Origin: JAQUBU01 sp036677685
GTDB taxonomy: Bacteria; Bacillota; Syntrophomonadia; Syntrophomonadales; Syntrophomonadaceae
DNA length: 64,000 nt
Direction: 5' to 3'
Assembly (NCBI GenBank): GCA_036677685.1
Contig: JAVBWA010000005.1
Span: 1 to 64,000, forward strand
The position numbers and the translations under genes are program-made. Below the pieces are notes generated by a model. It had not been told where the DNA came from. It did not search any database and was given only the letters and a program-made list of their open reading frames with translations. Positions 18,448 through 26,765 of this stretch are shown here, piece by piece. The stretch's first letter is position 1, and each line of letters begins with the position of its first letter.

Positions 18448-19500
18448 ATGTCGTTCGATTTAGTCTATAAGCTTCACCGCTTAATGGAAGATTCGCCACA
18501 GGAATACGGCGGTTTCTCACTGCGCTGTATCCCATCGTATTTTGATCCCCGGGATTACCAGTATATAAATCTATTTGGATTGGAGGCCCAGGAAAAACCG
18601 GTACCTATCGATTACCGCCCCCAACTACCTCCGGTATTTAATCAGGGCCAGCGCGGGACTTGCGTAGCCTGTGCCAGCACCTGGACCGTTAAGGCCTACG
18701 AGGAAATAACAGCAGGTGATTACCCGCCTGAGGGATTTTCGGCAGCATTTCTGTATTCGTTGTGCAAGCAGAATGATGGTGCACCGGATCAGGAAGGAAC
18801 GATGCCGCGAACTGCGATGAAAATGCTGCAGAAGTACGGAGTCTGTCCGGAAACGATTATGCCCTATACAAGCATCAGTAAGCTTCCGGAACCCGAGGTC
18901 CCTGCGGTGTCAGGAACCGCACTGGGCGCGGGCAGCCCGTTCAAGATCAAGACTTATGCCCAGTTGTGCTCCACCGGTGACATTTCAAGGAATAATTTGC
19001 TCGCTGCCATGCGGCAGGCTTTGCAAAAGGAAGGCCCCTTTCTGCTAGCTCTGTTGGTCTGTGAAAATTTCAGCCCGGATGCCGATTACCGCCTGCCGGT
19101 CCCCAATGGTGGAGTGAGAGGCGGTCATGCCATTGGGATAGCGGGCGACTTGCCGGATCAGGGCGCGTTGATTTTGCGCAACTCCTGGGGCAGCAACTGG
19201 GGGAATAACGGCTATGCCCTGCTGCCCTACGAATGGCTTGATTACCGCTATGAAGGGAACTGGGCAGTTTTTGAGGCCTGGACCGCTACTGATATGCCCG
19301 TAAGCAAACATGCGAACACTATTGAAATAAGCCCTGGCACCAATTATGTAATAATCGACGGGCACCGGGTAGGTGTCGAACAGCCCATCATGAACGGGAA
19401 AAACGCGGATTTGACAGTGCCGATTAAAACTCTGGCCGAACATATGGGGTATAAAGTGGAATGGGAGGGCCGTAAGGTCGTTCTTAAACGGAAAAATTAA
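18448..19500 (+). CDS. Papain-like (C1) cysteine protease with C-terminal stalk-like domain
   Basis: The 350-residue protein has a C1 peptidase core. Gln in FNQGQ lies six residues before the likely nucleophile Cys in GTCVAC, the catalytic His is in GGHAIGIAG and the Asn is in LRNSWGSNWG, so the set is complete. No signal peptide or propeptide is evident. The last 70 residues (GTNYVIIDGHRVGV to MGYKVEWEGRKVVLK) match the copper-amine-oxidase N-terminal-like stalk module often found on clostridial surface proteins. A strong AAAAGGAGG site precedes the ATG. Whether it is exported is unclear. Confidence 0.88.
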   Translation: MSFDLVYKLHRLMEDSPQEYGGFSLRCIPSYFDPRDYQYINLFGLEAQEKPVPIDYRPQLPPVFNQGQRGTCVACASTWTVKAYEEITAGDYPPEGFSAAFLYSLCKQNDGAPDQEGTMPRTAMKMLQKYGVCPETIMPYTSISKLPEPEVPAVSGTALGAGSPFKIKTYAQLCSTGDISRNNLLAAMRQALQKEGPFLLALLVCENFSPDADYRLPVPNGGVRGGHAIGIAGDLPDQGALILRNSWGSNWGNNGYALLPYEWLDYRYEGNWAVFEAWTATDMPVSKHANTIEISPGTNYVIIDGHRVGVEQPIMNGKNADLTVPIKTLAEHMGYKVEWEGRKVVLKRKN

Positions 19501-19542
19501 AGCTTTTGGCTCGTCTGCCAGCCTAATGACTCTAATGAAAAG

Positions 19543-19580
19543 CTGAGGGTAAGGAGTTGCTGCTTCTTACCCTCAGTCGT
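19543..19580 (+). terminator. Intrinsic terminator after the protease gene
   Basis: CTGAGGGTAAG and CTTACCCTCAG form an 11-bp perfect stem around a 12-base loop, followed by TCGTTTAT. The T-tract is weak, but the position just past the stop fits. Confidence 0.6.
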
Positions 19581-19726
19581 TTATGCAGGATTTTGTAGTT
19601 TTATATCGAATGGTAATATTTAGCAAGATAGCTTGCTTTTAAAGACAGTAAGCCGGTTGCATTTTTAATTTACGGCAAGCTAAACAGGGCAATATAATTC
19701 AGTTTCAATAAGGTGTGTATATCTTA

Positions 19727-22700
19727 ATGAAAGCAAATCTAAAAAATAGATACTACTTACTGATCCCAGTAATTATAGGTTTAATTATTATCATTACTTC
19801 TGCGTTTGTATATAAAAAACCGGTTGATGTCAAGCGATCGGAGTTTAACAACGGAATTCTGGATCTGTCCGCCTGGAACTTCAAGCGGGATGGCAATATC
19901 AATCTGACCGGACAATGGGAATTCTATTGGAACCGCTTGGTTTATAACCGGGATTTTGATGAGAATCTTCTTAAACCCGATGCATTTGTCTATGTGCCCG
20001 GTATATGGAATAAGTATACTATTAATGGCGAAAAATGCCCCCAGTATGGTTATGCGAGCTATGTATTGACCGTAAAAAACGCCGGAAGTCAGGAGTTGGC
20101 AATTCGAATACCCAATTTGTCAAGTTCTTATCGCTTGTATATCGACGATGTATTAGTCGCTTCCGACGGCAAGGTAGGCACCGATGCTAAAAGCTCAAGA
20201 CCTGCCTGGCATCTGCGTACGGCAGTTTTTAAACCTCCCTTGGATGATTTTCGCATCATTATCCAGGTTTCCAATTTCACTTATATACAGGGTGGGGTGT
20301 GGAATCCCATAATTATAGGCGGTATTGAGAATATTTATCATTACAACAGCAATGTAATCCGCAAGGATTTGTTTCTAATCGGAGGTATCCTCATTGCAGC
20401 CCTGTTTTCTTTCGGCCTCTATCTGATTCAGAGGAAGCAAAAGCTGCTGCTTCATTTTGCCTTGCTCGGCATTCTGGTAATAATCAGAATGAGCCTGTTT
20501 GACAGCCTTTTTATTCACTCGGTCTTTCCCGGAGCCACCTATGAACAGATTCTTTTTATGGCCTATATTGCGGTCTGCTGGGGGCCGGTAGTATATATCT
20601 ATTTTGTTTTTACGCTTTTCCCCGAGTACACACCGAAGTTTTTAAACCGGCTGCTTTGGGTTCCCGGGATTGAAACCATGGTGAGTATAATTCTGCCTAC
20701 ACCGCTCTATCTTCAGTTGTCTTATGGAGTTACGTTTGTTGCGATAATTGAAATTATTTTCATCCTGGTTTTTTTATTCAAGGCGTTTGCAGACCATGCC
20801 AGAAATTCCGGAATCATGTTAGCTGCAGCGGGAGTTTTGACAATTACCACTGTTTACGATTCCCTTTATCAGCAGTATCTGGTTATTGAAGGCTCTATGG
20901 CCTTAAGTCCCTTCGGACTTTTTACCTTTATAATCATGCAAGCTTTTGTCATTGCCAGAGTTAATCACCACATCCGTGAAGAGAATGAGAATATGAGGAT
21001 AAACCTCGCAGAATCGTTGGAAAAAGAAAAAGACCTTACCCAAAGACTGTCTAGATTGGATGAACTTAAAGACGAATTTCTGGCCAACACCTCTCACGAA
21101 CTGAAGACACCGCTTAATGCCATAATAAACATTAGCGACGGCCTTATAAATCAGAGTGGAGGGAATTGGAACCAAAACCAGGAAGAATATCTGAAGCTTA
21201 TCACGGCCAGTGGACGCAGACTGGCAAATCTAATAAATGATATACTGGATTTTTCCAAAATGAAGCATGGGGATATAAATCTGAATTTTACCGGGGTTGA
21301 CTTAAGAGACGTTACAATTCGTGTTGTCACTCTTTTTAAATACCTACAGGCTTCTGAAACAGTTTCGGTGTTGATGGATATACCTGAAGATTTGCCCCTG
21401 GTATATGGAGACAGCGATAGGATAATTCAGATACTGCACAATCTCATTGAAAACGCCCTCAAATTCACACCTGAAGGTTATGTAAAAATCTCCGCCCGGG
21501 ACTCGGGGGATTATATCAAGGTGACGGTGGAGGATACAGGCATCGGAATACCCGAAGACAAGTATGAGGAAATTTTCATTTCCTATGAACAACTCAATTC
21601 TGCAGCATCCAGATATGGAGGAATGGGGCTCGGACTCTCCATAAGCAAAAAATTGATTGAACTGCAGGGCGGCAAAATAGGTGTTGATTCTTACTATGGG
21701 CAGGGCACGATTTTCAATTTCACTCTGCCGGTGCTGAAAGATCAGGGAGTTGAAATCCTTCCCCAAAGCAATCCGGATTTTCCAGGCGAGGTTCAAATAA
21801 CTAATGAGACAAAGCTCCAAAATCATAATCACAACGGAGCCAGTATTCTGGCAGTGGATGACAATCACGCCAACTTACAGGCCGTATCAATAATTCTCAA
21901 TAATGCGGGATATCATGTGACAACGACGACCAGCGCCCGGGAAGCCCTTAATATTATTAAGAATAACCAAAGCCTGTGCCTGGTCATATTGGATGTAATG
22001 ATGCCGGAGATATCGGGATATGAACTCTGCCGGGAAATACGGGCCTTCAAATCGCTTTTTGATCTGCCCGTACTTATGCTGACGGTGAAAACCGCGGTGC
22101 ATGATCTGGTTGCGGGCTTCAATGCAGGCGCCAACGATTATTTACCCAAACCTTTTGAAGCTGGAGAGCTTACTGCCCGGGTCGGAACCCTGGTGCAGTT
22201 GAAACTGGCGGTAGAGAGCTCCATTGCCAATGAAATATCCTTTCTTCAAGCCCAAAGCAAACCCCATTTTCTCTATAATGCGTTGAGTGTAATTGCTTCG
22301 TTGAGCACCGTAGATCCACAGGAATCCCGTAAACTTATCGTAAAACTAAGCGAATATCTTAGAAACAGCTTTGATTTTGACAACTTTGAAGATTTGATAC
22401 CCATAATTAAAGAACTGGAACTGGTTGACTCTTATATTGAGATTGAAAAGGCCAGATTTGGGGACCGCCTAAACTTTGAGTTTGTTTCTAATGATATCCC
22501 TGAACTGAGGATACCAAGGCTGGTGATTCAGCCGCTGGTGGAAAACGCCATCCAGCATGGCATAATGAAAAAAGTGGACGGGGGCAAAGTCTTATTAAAA
22601 ATATGGCAGGAAGATCGGAAAATATACATAGAAATCGGCGATGACGGGGTGGGAATGACCGAAGAAAAATGGCAGAATATAATACGCGGTGAAAGTCCGG

Positions 22701-22897
22701 GGGTTGGAGTGAAAAACATAGACCGGCGGCTTAAAAAGTACTATGGAACCGGGCTGGAGTTCACTAGTACAGTAGGAAAAGGTACGGTAATAAAATATTA
22801 TATCCCGTTTACTGCAGAAATTGATGGACCCATCCAGAGTGATATAGAAAGGAAGGTGGAGGCTGGTGGTCAGGATTATAACCGATTCATCTTGTGA
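19727..22897 (+). CDS. Hybrid sensor kinase: 7TM sensor, HisKA-HATPase, receiver and LytS-type kinase module
   Basis: About 1056 residues. In order: membrane helix (12-32), extracellular beta domain like 7TMR-DISMED2 (60-210), seven membrane helices (215-425), HisKA with TSHELKTPLN (His near 457), HATPase with NLIENALKF, VEDTGIGIP and GGMGLGLS, receiver domain with phospho-acceptor Asp in LVILDVMMPE (near 756), then a second kinase of the LytS/His_kinase class with KPHFLYNALS and its own HATPase (IQPLVENAIQHG). One protein thus carries two kinase modules of different families. The ATG at 19727 is preferred to a GTG 12 bases upstream that abuts the ribosome site. It overlaps degV by 32 bases. 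Confidence 0.9.
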   Translation: MKANLKNRYYLLIPVIIGLIIIITSAFVYKKPVDVKRSEFNNGILDLSAWNFKRDGNINLTGQWEFYWNRLVYNRDFDENLLKPDAFVYVPGIWNKYTINGEKCPQYGYASYVLTVKNAGSQELAIRIPNLSSSYRLYIDDVLVASDGKVGTDAKSSRPAWHLRTAVFKPPLDDFRIIIQVSNFTYIQGGVWNPIIIGGIENIYHYNSNVIRKDLFLIGGILIAALFSFGLYLIQRKQKLLLHFALLGILVIIRMSLFDSLFIHSVFPGATYEQILFMAYIAVCWGPVVYIYFVFTLFPEYTPKFLNRLLWVPGIETMVSIILPTPLYLQLSYGVTFVAIIEIIFILVFLFKAFADHARNSGIMLAAAGVLTITTVYDSLYQQYLVIEGSMALSPFGLFTFIIMQAFVIARVNHHIREENENMRINLAESLEKEKDLTQRLSRLDELKDEFLANTSHELKTPLNAIINISDGLINQSGGNWNQNQEEYLKLITASGRRLANLINDILDFSKMKHGDINLNFTGVDLRDVTIRVVTLFKYLQASETVSVLMDIPEDLPLVYGDSDRIIQILHNLIENALKFTPEGYVKISARDSGDYIKVTVEDTGIGIPEDKYEEIFISYEQLNSAASRYGGMGLGLSISKKLIELQGGKIGVDSYYGQGTIFNFTLPVLKDQGVEILPQSNPDFPGEVQITNETKLQNHNHNGASILAVDDNHANLQAVSIILNNAGYHVTTTTSAREALNIIKNNQSLCLVILDVMMPEISGYELCREIRAFKSLFDLPVLMLTVKTAVHDLVAGFNAGANDYLPKPFEAGELTARVGTLVQLKLAVESSIANEISFLQAQSKPHFLYNALSVIASLSTVDPQESRKLIVKLSEYLRNSFDFDNFEDLIPIIKELELVDSYIEIEKARFGDRLNFEFVSNDIPELRIPRLVIQPLVENAIQHGIMKKVDGGKVLLKIWQEDRKIYIEIGDDGVGMTEEKWQNIIRGESPGVGVKNIDRRLKKYYGTGLEFTSTVGKGTVIKYYIPFTAEIDGPIQSDIERKVEAGGQDYNRFIL

Positions 22898-23708
22898 TTT
22901 GCCCGAATCGCTACTTATTAAGTACCATATCGAAATGCTCCCTTTAAAAGTTACCTTTGAAAATGGTGAGAACTTCCTGGATCGCCTGGAAATCAGTCCT
23001 GCTATGTTTGTGAATGAGATGAAATCATCAAAAACATTGCCTAAAACCTCAGCCCCAGACCCACTAACTTTCATTTCTTGTTTTGATAACGGACTTCGAG
23101 AAGCAGGCGAACTGTTGTTTGTAAGTTTGTCATCGGGTTTGAGCAGCACCTATCAAACCGCATTATTGGCTAGCAAAATAGTGGGCAGTAAAAATATACA
23201 TATTTATGATTCGCTTACTGCCTCATTGGGAACGGGTATTGCTGCTATTAAAGCTGCCCGTATGGCAGATCAGGGATTAAAGGCCGGGGTTATAGTAGAG
23301 CAGTTGTTGGAGATTCGCAAAACCAGAGAAGTCCTGTTTACCTTGGATACCCTGGAAAATGTGGTTAAAGGGGGACGTCTTAGCAGGTTGCAAGGGATGG
23401 CTGGTACCATGCTCAATATTAAACCGATATTAAGAGGCAATCTTCAAGGCGTACCAGAGGTAATCGAAAAGGTTAGAGGCCGTAAAAACGCCATGCACCG
23501 GCTCGTTAATATGTTGGGGGAATTTGCGGGCAGGGATGTGCACGAAAGAATTATAGGCGTCAGTCATGTCGATTGCCTGGAAGAAGCATTAAAACTGGCT
23601 GAGGATATACGGGAAAGATATAAGCCAAACGAGGAAATAATCATTTCCGAGATGGGGGCTACAATTGGAACTTATGCCGGTATAGGGGGCCTGATGGTCA
23701 ACCTGTGA
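22866..23708 (+). CDS. DegV family fatty-acid-binding protein
   Basis: A 280-residue DegV protein: MVRIITDSSCDLPESL at the start, SSGLSSTYQTA in the fatty-acid head-group pocket, and VVKGGRLSRLQG. In Firmicutes such proteins (FakB) hand fatty acids to the kinase FakA; no fakA is seen here. It starts at GTG behind GGTGGAGG inside the 3' end of the sensor kinase gene (32-base overlap), so the two are co-translated. The reason for this pairing is not known. Confidence 0.92.
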   Translation: MVRIITDSSCDLPESLLIKYHIEMLPLKVTFENGENFLDRLEISPAMFVNEMKSSKTLPKTSAPDPLTFISCFDNGLREAGELLFVSLSSGLSSTYQTALLASKIVGSKNIHIYDSLTASLGTGIAAIKAARMADQGLKAGVIVEQLLEIRKTREVLFTLDTLENVVKGGRLSRLQGMAGTMLNIKPILRGNLQGVPEVIEKVRGRKNAMHRLVNMLGEFAGRDVHERIIGVSHVDCLEEALKLAEDIRERYKPNEEIIISEMGATIGTYAGIGGLMVNL

Positions 23709-23735
23709 TCAAATGGTCTTCATTACATATTTCGC

Positions 23736-23779
23736 AAAATAAAAACCGGCATCAATTGGGGATAATCAATACCAGTTTT
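23736..23779 (-). terminator. Intrinsic terminator of the BclA-like gene
   Basis: Read on the - strand, AAAACTGGTATTGATT pairs with AATTGATGCCGGTTTT through about 16 pairs, several of them G-U, and TATTTTG follows. The G-U pairs make the hairpin stable only on the - strand, which matches the gene at 23829-24389. Confidence 0.6.
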
Positions 23780-23828
23780 GTATTCATATAAAACCCGCTA
23801 TGTTCCAATTCGGATCTGCCCAGGGTAT

Positions 23829-24389
23829 TTAGCTGTCAACCTTGTAAATTAATACGTAAGCAGTTGTGAAATCCCCCACTCGAAGTGTTGCGGGACTGGG
23901 TATGGTGTTGACGTTGCGGATGGTTACCCGGTCCATGGCCTCCAGGACCAGAGAAGTAGTTCCGGTAATAGACTGGCCGGCGGCATTGAATCGCGAACGC
24001 TCCGTACCATTAACCACTACGCCCCAATCCTGCGGATTGTTCTGAGTCGTATAAACTGAAAAAGTAATGTTATAAGTTCCCGGAAGGGTAACCTCAATCG
24101 TTGGAGTATCCGGTTCATGATTTATGCCGTTTAAAGGACCGTTATTGCTGAAGCTTACATTGGAACCGGTTGCGATGTTTTGAGTATTGATTTGATAAAC
24201 ATATCCCCAGGAAGCCAGGCTTCCGGAAGCCTGTGCATATAATTCGGCGGGAGGGTTTATACCTTCCTGTTCTCCGGCGCTGCTTCTGGAACTCCGTGTA
24301 CGAGTTGCGCCTCGTGTATTTGCCGACCGGGAACGGCCATAGCGGTAACGGACCCCCGGCGGGTTATGGAATTCATCGATAATATACAT
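23829..24389 (-). CDS. BclA C-terminal-like spore surface protein
   Basis: A 186-residue protein. The N-terminal 55 residues are Arg/Ser-rich and look disordered. The C-terminal 130 residues form an all-beta domain resembling the BclA C-terminal (C1q/TNF-like) fold of exosporium glycoproteins, with SFSNNGPLNGINHEPDTPTI, LPGTYNITFSVYTTQ and SLVLEAMDRVTIRN. No collagen-like Gly-X-Y repeat is present, unlike BclA itself. The ATG at 24389 follows AAAGGAG. A SigK-like promoter lies upstream, supporting late mother-cell expression and a place on the spore surface. Confidence 0.75.
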   Translation of the reverse strand: MYIIDEFHNPPGVRYRYGRSRSANTRGATRTRSSRSSAGEQEGINPPAELYAQASGSLASWGYVYQINTQNIATGSNVSFSNNGPLNGINHEPDTPTIEVTLPGTYNITFSVYTTQNNPQDWGVVVNGTERSRFNAAGQSITGTTSLVLEAMDRVTIRNVNTIPSPATLRVGDFTTAYVLIYKVDS

Positions 24390-24425
24390 CAAAGTTCTCC
24401 TTTCTAATAAATCGTTATATTACGC

Positions 24426-24454
24426 TATCTTATGCTTTTCTAATATAAAGTGTT
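24426..24454 (-). promoter_or_regulatory. SigK-like promoter of the BclA-like gene
   Basis: On the - strand AACA is followed after 16 bases by CATAAGATA, which fits the SigK pattern (AC core at -35 and CATAnnnTA at -10). Transcription would start about 30 bases before the ATG. The match is by eye only. Confidence 0.5.
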
Positions 24455-24491
24455 AAAAATGTTCGTATTAAGCTATCAAATTTATTAATAA

Positions 24492-24511
24492 AATCTTAAG
24501 ATTTTCACAAG
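24492..24511 (+). promoter_or_regulatory. VanR-like operator upstream of the response regulator gene
   Basis: AATCTTAAGATTTTCACAAG holds two half-sites, CTTAAG and CACAAG, 11 bases apart, which is the spacing used by OmpR/PhoB-type regulators. A near copy (17 of 20 identical) lies at 26676-26695 before the carboxypeptidase gene. In both places an extended -10 (TGn plus a -10 hexamer) begins the same distance downstream; here it is TATTAT at 24544. Confidence 0.6.
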
Positions 24512-24550
24512 GTGAAAGCCGCAAAACAGTTTTTGCTTAGTGGTATTATA

Positions 24551-24678
24551 ACGAGGTGAAAGATGCCCCTCACTTTCTAAGCGGCTGGTTCCTATTATCA
24601 AAACAGGCGTTGGATTACAATCCCGCACCTCGTTGCAGCGGTGTGTTGAAACTGCTCCGCAGTTTCTTCTTATGCTTA
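24551..24678 (+). repeat. Structured repeat/candidate small RNA, copy 1
   Basis: First of two tandem units. A 5' hairpin pairs GAGGTGA with TCACTTT around AAGATGCCCC. The 3' part reads CCTCGTTGCAGCGGTG and ends in GAAACTGC-TCC-GCAGTTTC followed by TTCTT, which is terminator-like. ACGAGGTG can also pair with CACCTCGT, as an alternative to the first hairpin. An extended -10 lies immediately upstream. Confidence 0.7.
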
Positions 24679-24679
24679 A

Positions 24680-24811
24680 ACGAGGCGGAAAGATGTACTC
24701 CGCTTCTTTAAACGGTCGGTTTCCTATTATCCAAACCGGGCGTTGGATTACAATCCCGCACCTCGTTGCAGCGGTGTGTTGAAACTGCTCCGCAGTTTCT
24801 TTCGATGCTAA
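24680..24811 (+). repeat. Structured repeat/candidate small RNA, copy 2
   Basis: Tandem with copy 1 (period about 129-133 bases). The 5' hairpin is GAGGCGGA with TCCGCTTC, so its bases changed on both sides compared with copy 1. The 3' hairpin GAAACTGC/GCAGTTTC is identical, followed by TTTCG. It ends 39 bases before the response regulator start, so both copies may lie in that gene's leader. Confidence 0.7.
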
Positions 24812-24850
24812 ATTATGGGGCTTTATAACTGAAGAGGGAGTGAAAAGGCT

Positions 24851-25546
24851 ATGGCCGCCAACATACTGGTAGTCGATGACGAACAGGCTATTGCCGACTT
24901 GATAGAGCTTTACCTGAGAAATGAAGATTATTGTGTCTTTAAGTTCTACAATGGCCGGGATGCTTTAAACTGTATTGCTGATGAAAAGCTGGACTTGGCC
25001 ATTTTGGATGTAATGCTCCCTGATAGCGACGGCTTTTCGATCTGCCGGCACATCCGTGAAAAGCATAACTTCCCGGTAATCATGCTGACCGCCAAGGACG
25101 AAGAAATCGACAAGATTACCGGCCTTACATTGGGCGCGGATGACTATATAACCAAGCCCTTCCGGCCCTTGGAACTGGTGGCCCGTGTGAAAGCCCAACT
25201 CCGCAGGTTTACCAAATACAATTCTGCTGAACCGCTCCATGGGGAAAAGGCCATCGTCTTTTCCGGCCTGGTTATGAACAAGGATTCCCATGAATGCATA
25301 CTGAACGAAAAACCGCTTGCCCTAACTCCCACCGAGTTTTCAATTCTATGGGTCTTGGCTTCCAACCGGGGGCGGGTAGTCAGTTCCGAGGAATTGTTTC
25401 ATGAAGTTTGGGGCGATAAATATTTCAGCAACAGTAATAACACGGTAATGGTGCATATCCGGCATTTACGCGAAAAGATGCGTGATTCGGCGGAGCATCC
25501 CAAATACATTAAAACCGTATGGGGGGTCGGCTACAAAATTGAATAA
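24851..25546 (+). CDS. VanR-like OmpR-family response regulator
   Basis: A 231-residue protein with a receiver domain (phospho-acceptor Asp in LDLAILDVMLPD; ITKPFRPLELVARVKAQLRR with the conserved Lys) and a winged-helix DNA-binding domain ending WGVGYKIE. It is strikingly close to VanR of glycopeptide-resistance operons over the whole receiver. It is encoded with a VanS-like kinase that starts inside its stop region. No vanH, vanA or vanX gene is present, so this is not a complete resistance operon. Its likely target is itself and the D,D-carboxypeptidase downstream. Confidence 0.93.
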   Translation: MAANILVVDDEQAIADLIELYLRNEDYCVFKFYNGRDALNCIADEKLDLAILDVMLPDSDGFSICRHIREKHNFPVIMLTAKDEEIDKITGLTLGADDYITKPFRPLELVARVKAQLRRFTKYNSAEPLHGEKAIVFSGLVMNKDSHECILNEKPLALTPTEFSILWVLASNRGRVVSSEELFHEVWGDKYFSNSNNTVMVHIRHLREKMRDSAEHPKYIKTVWGVGYKIE

Positions 25547-26672
25547 TGATTTTTCCAGATTAAAGAGCAAGATATTTTTACAAGTGGTGTTGATAGCTAT
25601 AGCAGCCCCCATTTTAGGTCTGCTCATTCAATACATTTTAATCGACGGCCTTTTTCAAGCTGCGTTTGCCGAGGGCTTTATCCAAATCTGCCAGAACACC
25701 TTCGGCATTTCTTATTATGATGGCCTTGGTATTTATCAGCAGCTTTTTCGCAATAACAAGGAATGGTGGATGGCCGGCGGTTTGTTTATACTGCTTTTGA
25801 TAATTTTTTACGCGGCGCTGACACGCATGACCAAATATTTTAATGAAGTCAGTGCAGGCATGGACCTGCTGGTGGGGGCATCCGAGCACGAAATTGTATT
25901 GTCGCCGGAAATGGATTTTATGGCGGCCAAGCTGAATAAAATCAAAAGCATTTTGGAAAAGCGGGAGCGGGATGCGAAAGAAGCCGAACAACGCAAAAAT
26001 GATTTGGTGGTTTATCTGGCCCATGATCTCAAAACCCCGTTAACTTCAGTGATCGGCTACTTGAGCCTTTTGGATGAAGCGCCGGATATGCCGCAGGAGC
26101 AGAAAGCCAAATACGTGGGGATTACTTTGGAAAAGGCTTATCGCTTGGAGCAGCTTATCGATGAGTTTTTTGCCATTACCAGATTTAATCTTCAAACCAT
26201 GGTTTTGAACAAAGGAAAAATAAATCTGCGGTTTATGCTTCAGCAGATGGCCGATGAGTTCTATCCCATGCTGACTCCGCATGGCAAGCAAGTGGAGGTC
26301 AGGATTCCGGATGGCCTGACTTTGTGGGGGGATGCGGATAAACTTGCCCGGGTGTTTAACAACATTCTGAAAAATGCAATAGCTTACAGCTACGATAACA
26401 GTATTATTGATATATCTGCCGAAGGGCAGAGGGAAAACGTCGTCATAATCTTTAGCAATCAAGGAAGCCCCATCCCACTGCCCAAAATCGAAATGATTTT
26501 TGAAAAGTTTTACCGTCTGGATTCCTCCCGTTCCACGAATACCGGTGGTGCAGGCTTGGGCCTGGCTATCGCCAAAGAAATCGTCAACGCCCACGGGGGT
26601 GCGATCACAGCGGCCAGCAGCGAAGAACACACCGTATTTACGGTCATATTGCCAATCTCAGATTCGAATTAA
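25539..26672 (+). CDS. VanS-like sensor histidine kinase
   Basis: A 377-residue kinase with two membrane helices (about residues 12-34 and 78-97) around a short external loop, then a linker, HisKA with VVYLAHDLKTPLTSVIGYLS and the HATPase boxes NNILKNAIAYS and GGAGLGLAIAKEIVNAHGG. This strongly resembles VanS. The start is probably TTG at 25539, overlapping the regulator's stop by 8 bases; a longer frame from 25482 lies inside the regulator gene. The signal is likely cell-wall stress or a glycopeptide, by homology only. Confidence 0.92.
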   Translation: MNNDFSRLKSKIFLQVVLIAIAAPILGLLIQYILIDGLFQAAFAEGFIQICQNTFGISYYDGLGIYQQLFRNNKEWWMAGGLFILLLIIFYAALTRMTKYFNEVSAGMDLLVGASEHEIVLSPEMDFMAAKLNKIKSILEKRERDAKEAEQRKNDLVVYLAHDLKTPLTSVIGYLSLLDEAPDMPQEQKAKYVGITLEKAYRLEQLIDEFFAITRFNLQTMVLNKGKINLRFMLQQMADEFYPMLTPHGKQVEVRIPDGLTLWGDADKLARVFNNILKNAIAYSYDNSIIDISAEGQRENVVIIFSNQGSPIPLPKIEMIFEKFYRLDSSRSTNTGGAGLGLAIAKEIVNAHGGAITAASSEEHTVFTVILPISDSN

Positions 26673-26675
26673 GGT

Positions 26676-26695
26676 AATCTTAAGAGATTCATAAG
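26676..26695 (+). promoter_or_regulatory. VanR-like operator upstream of the D,D-carboxypeptidase gene
   Basis: AATCTTAAGAGATTCATAAG matches the site at 24492-24511 in 17 of 20 bases and keeps the CTTAAG-N5-CAYAAG repeat. An extended -10, TGATTCAAT, starts at 26725, with its hexamer at 26728. The spacing from operator to hexamer is the same as at the regulator promoter. Confidence 0.6.
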
Positions 26696-26708
26696 CTGGA
26701 ATTCCAAC

Positions 26709-26759
26709 ACAACTCCTTGTTCTGTGATTCAATAAATCTACTACAGGACAAGGAGTTGT
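26709..26759 (+). promoter_or_regulatory. Long inverted repeat around the carboxypeptidase start region
   Basis: ACAACTCCTTGTTCTGT (26709-26725) pairs with ACAGGACAAGGAGTTGT (26743-26759) over 17 positions with one G-U. The right arm contains the ribosome site AAGGAG, 10 bases before the ATG; the spacer holds the likely -10. It is either a DNA operator or, if transcribed whole, a hairpin hiding the ribosome site. Confidence 0.65.
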
Positions 26760-26765
26760 ATAATC

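Noticed and set aside
24551..24811. CRISPR array
   Set aside because: Only two repeats of about 130 bases, no spacers and no cas genes; the unit recurs alone elsewhere.
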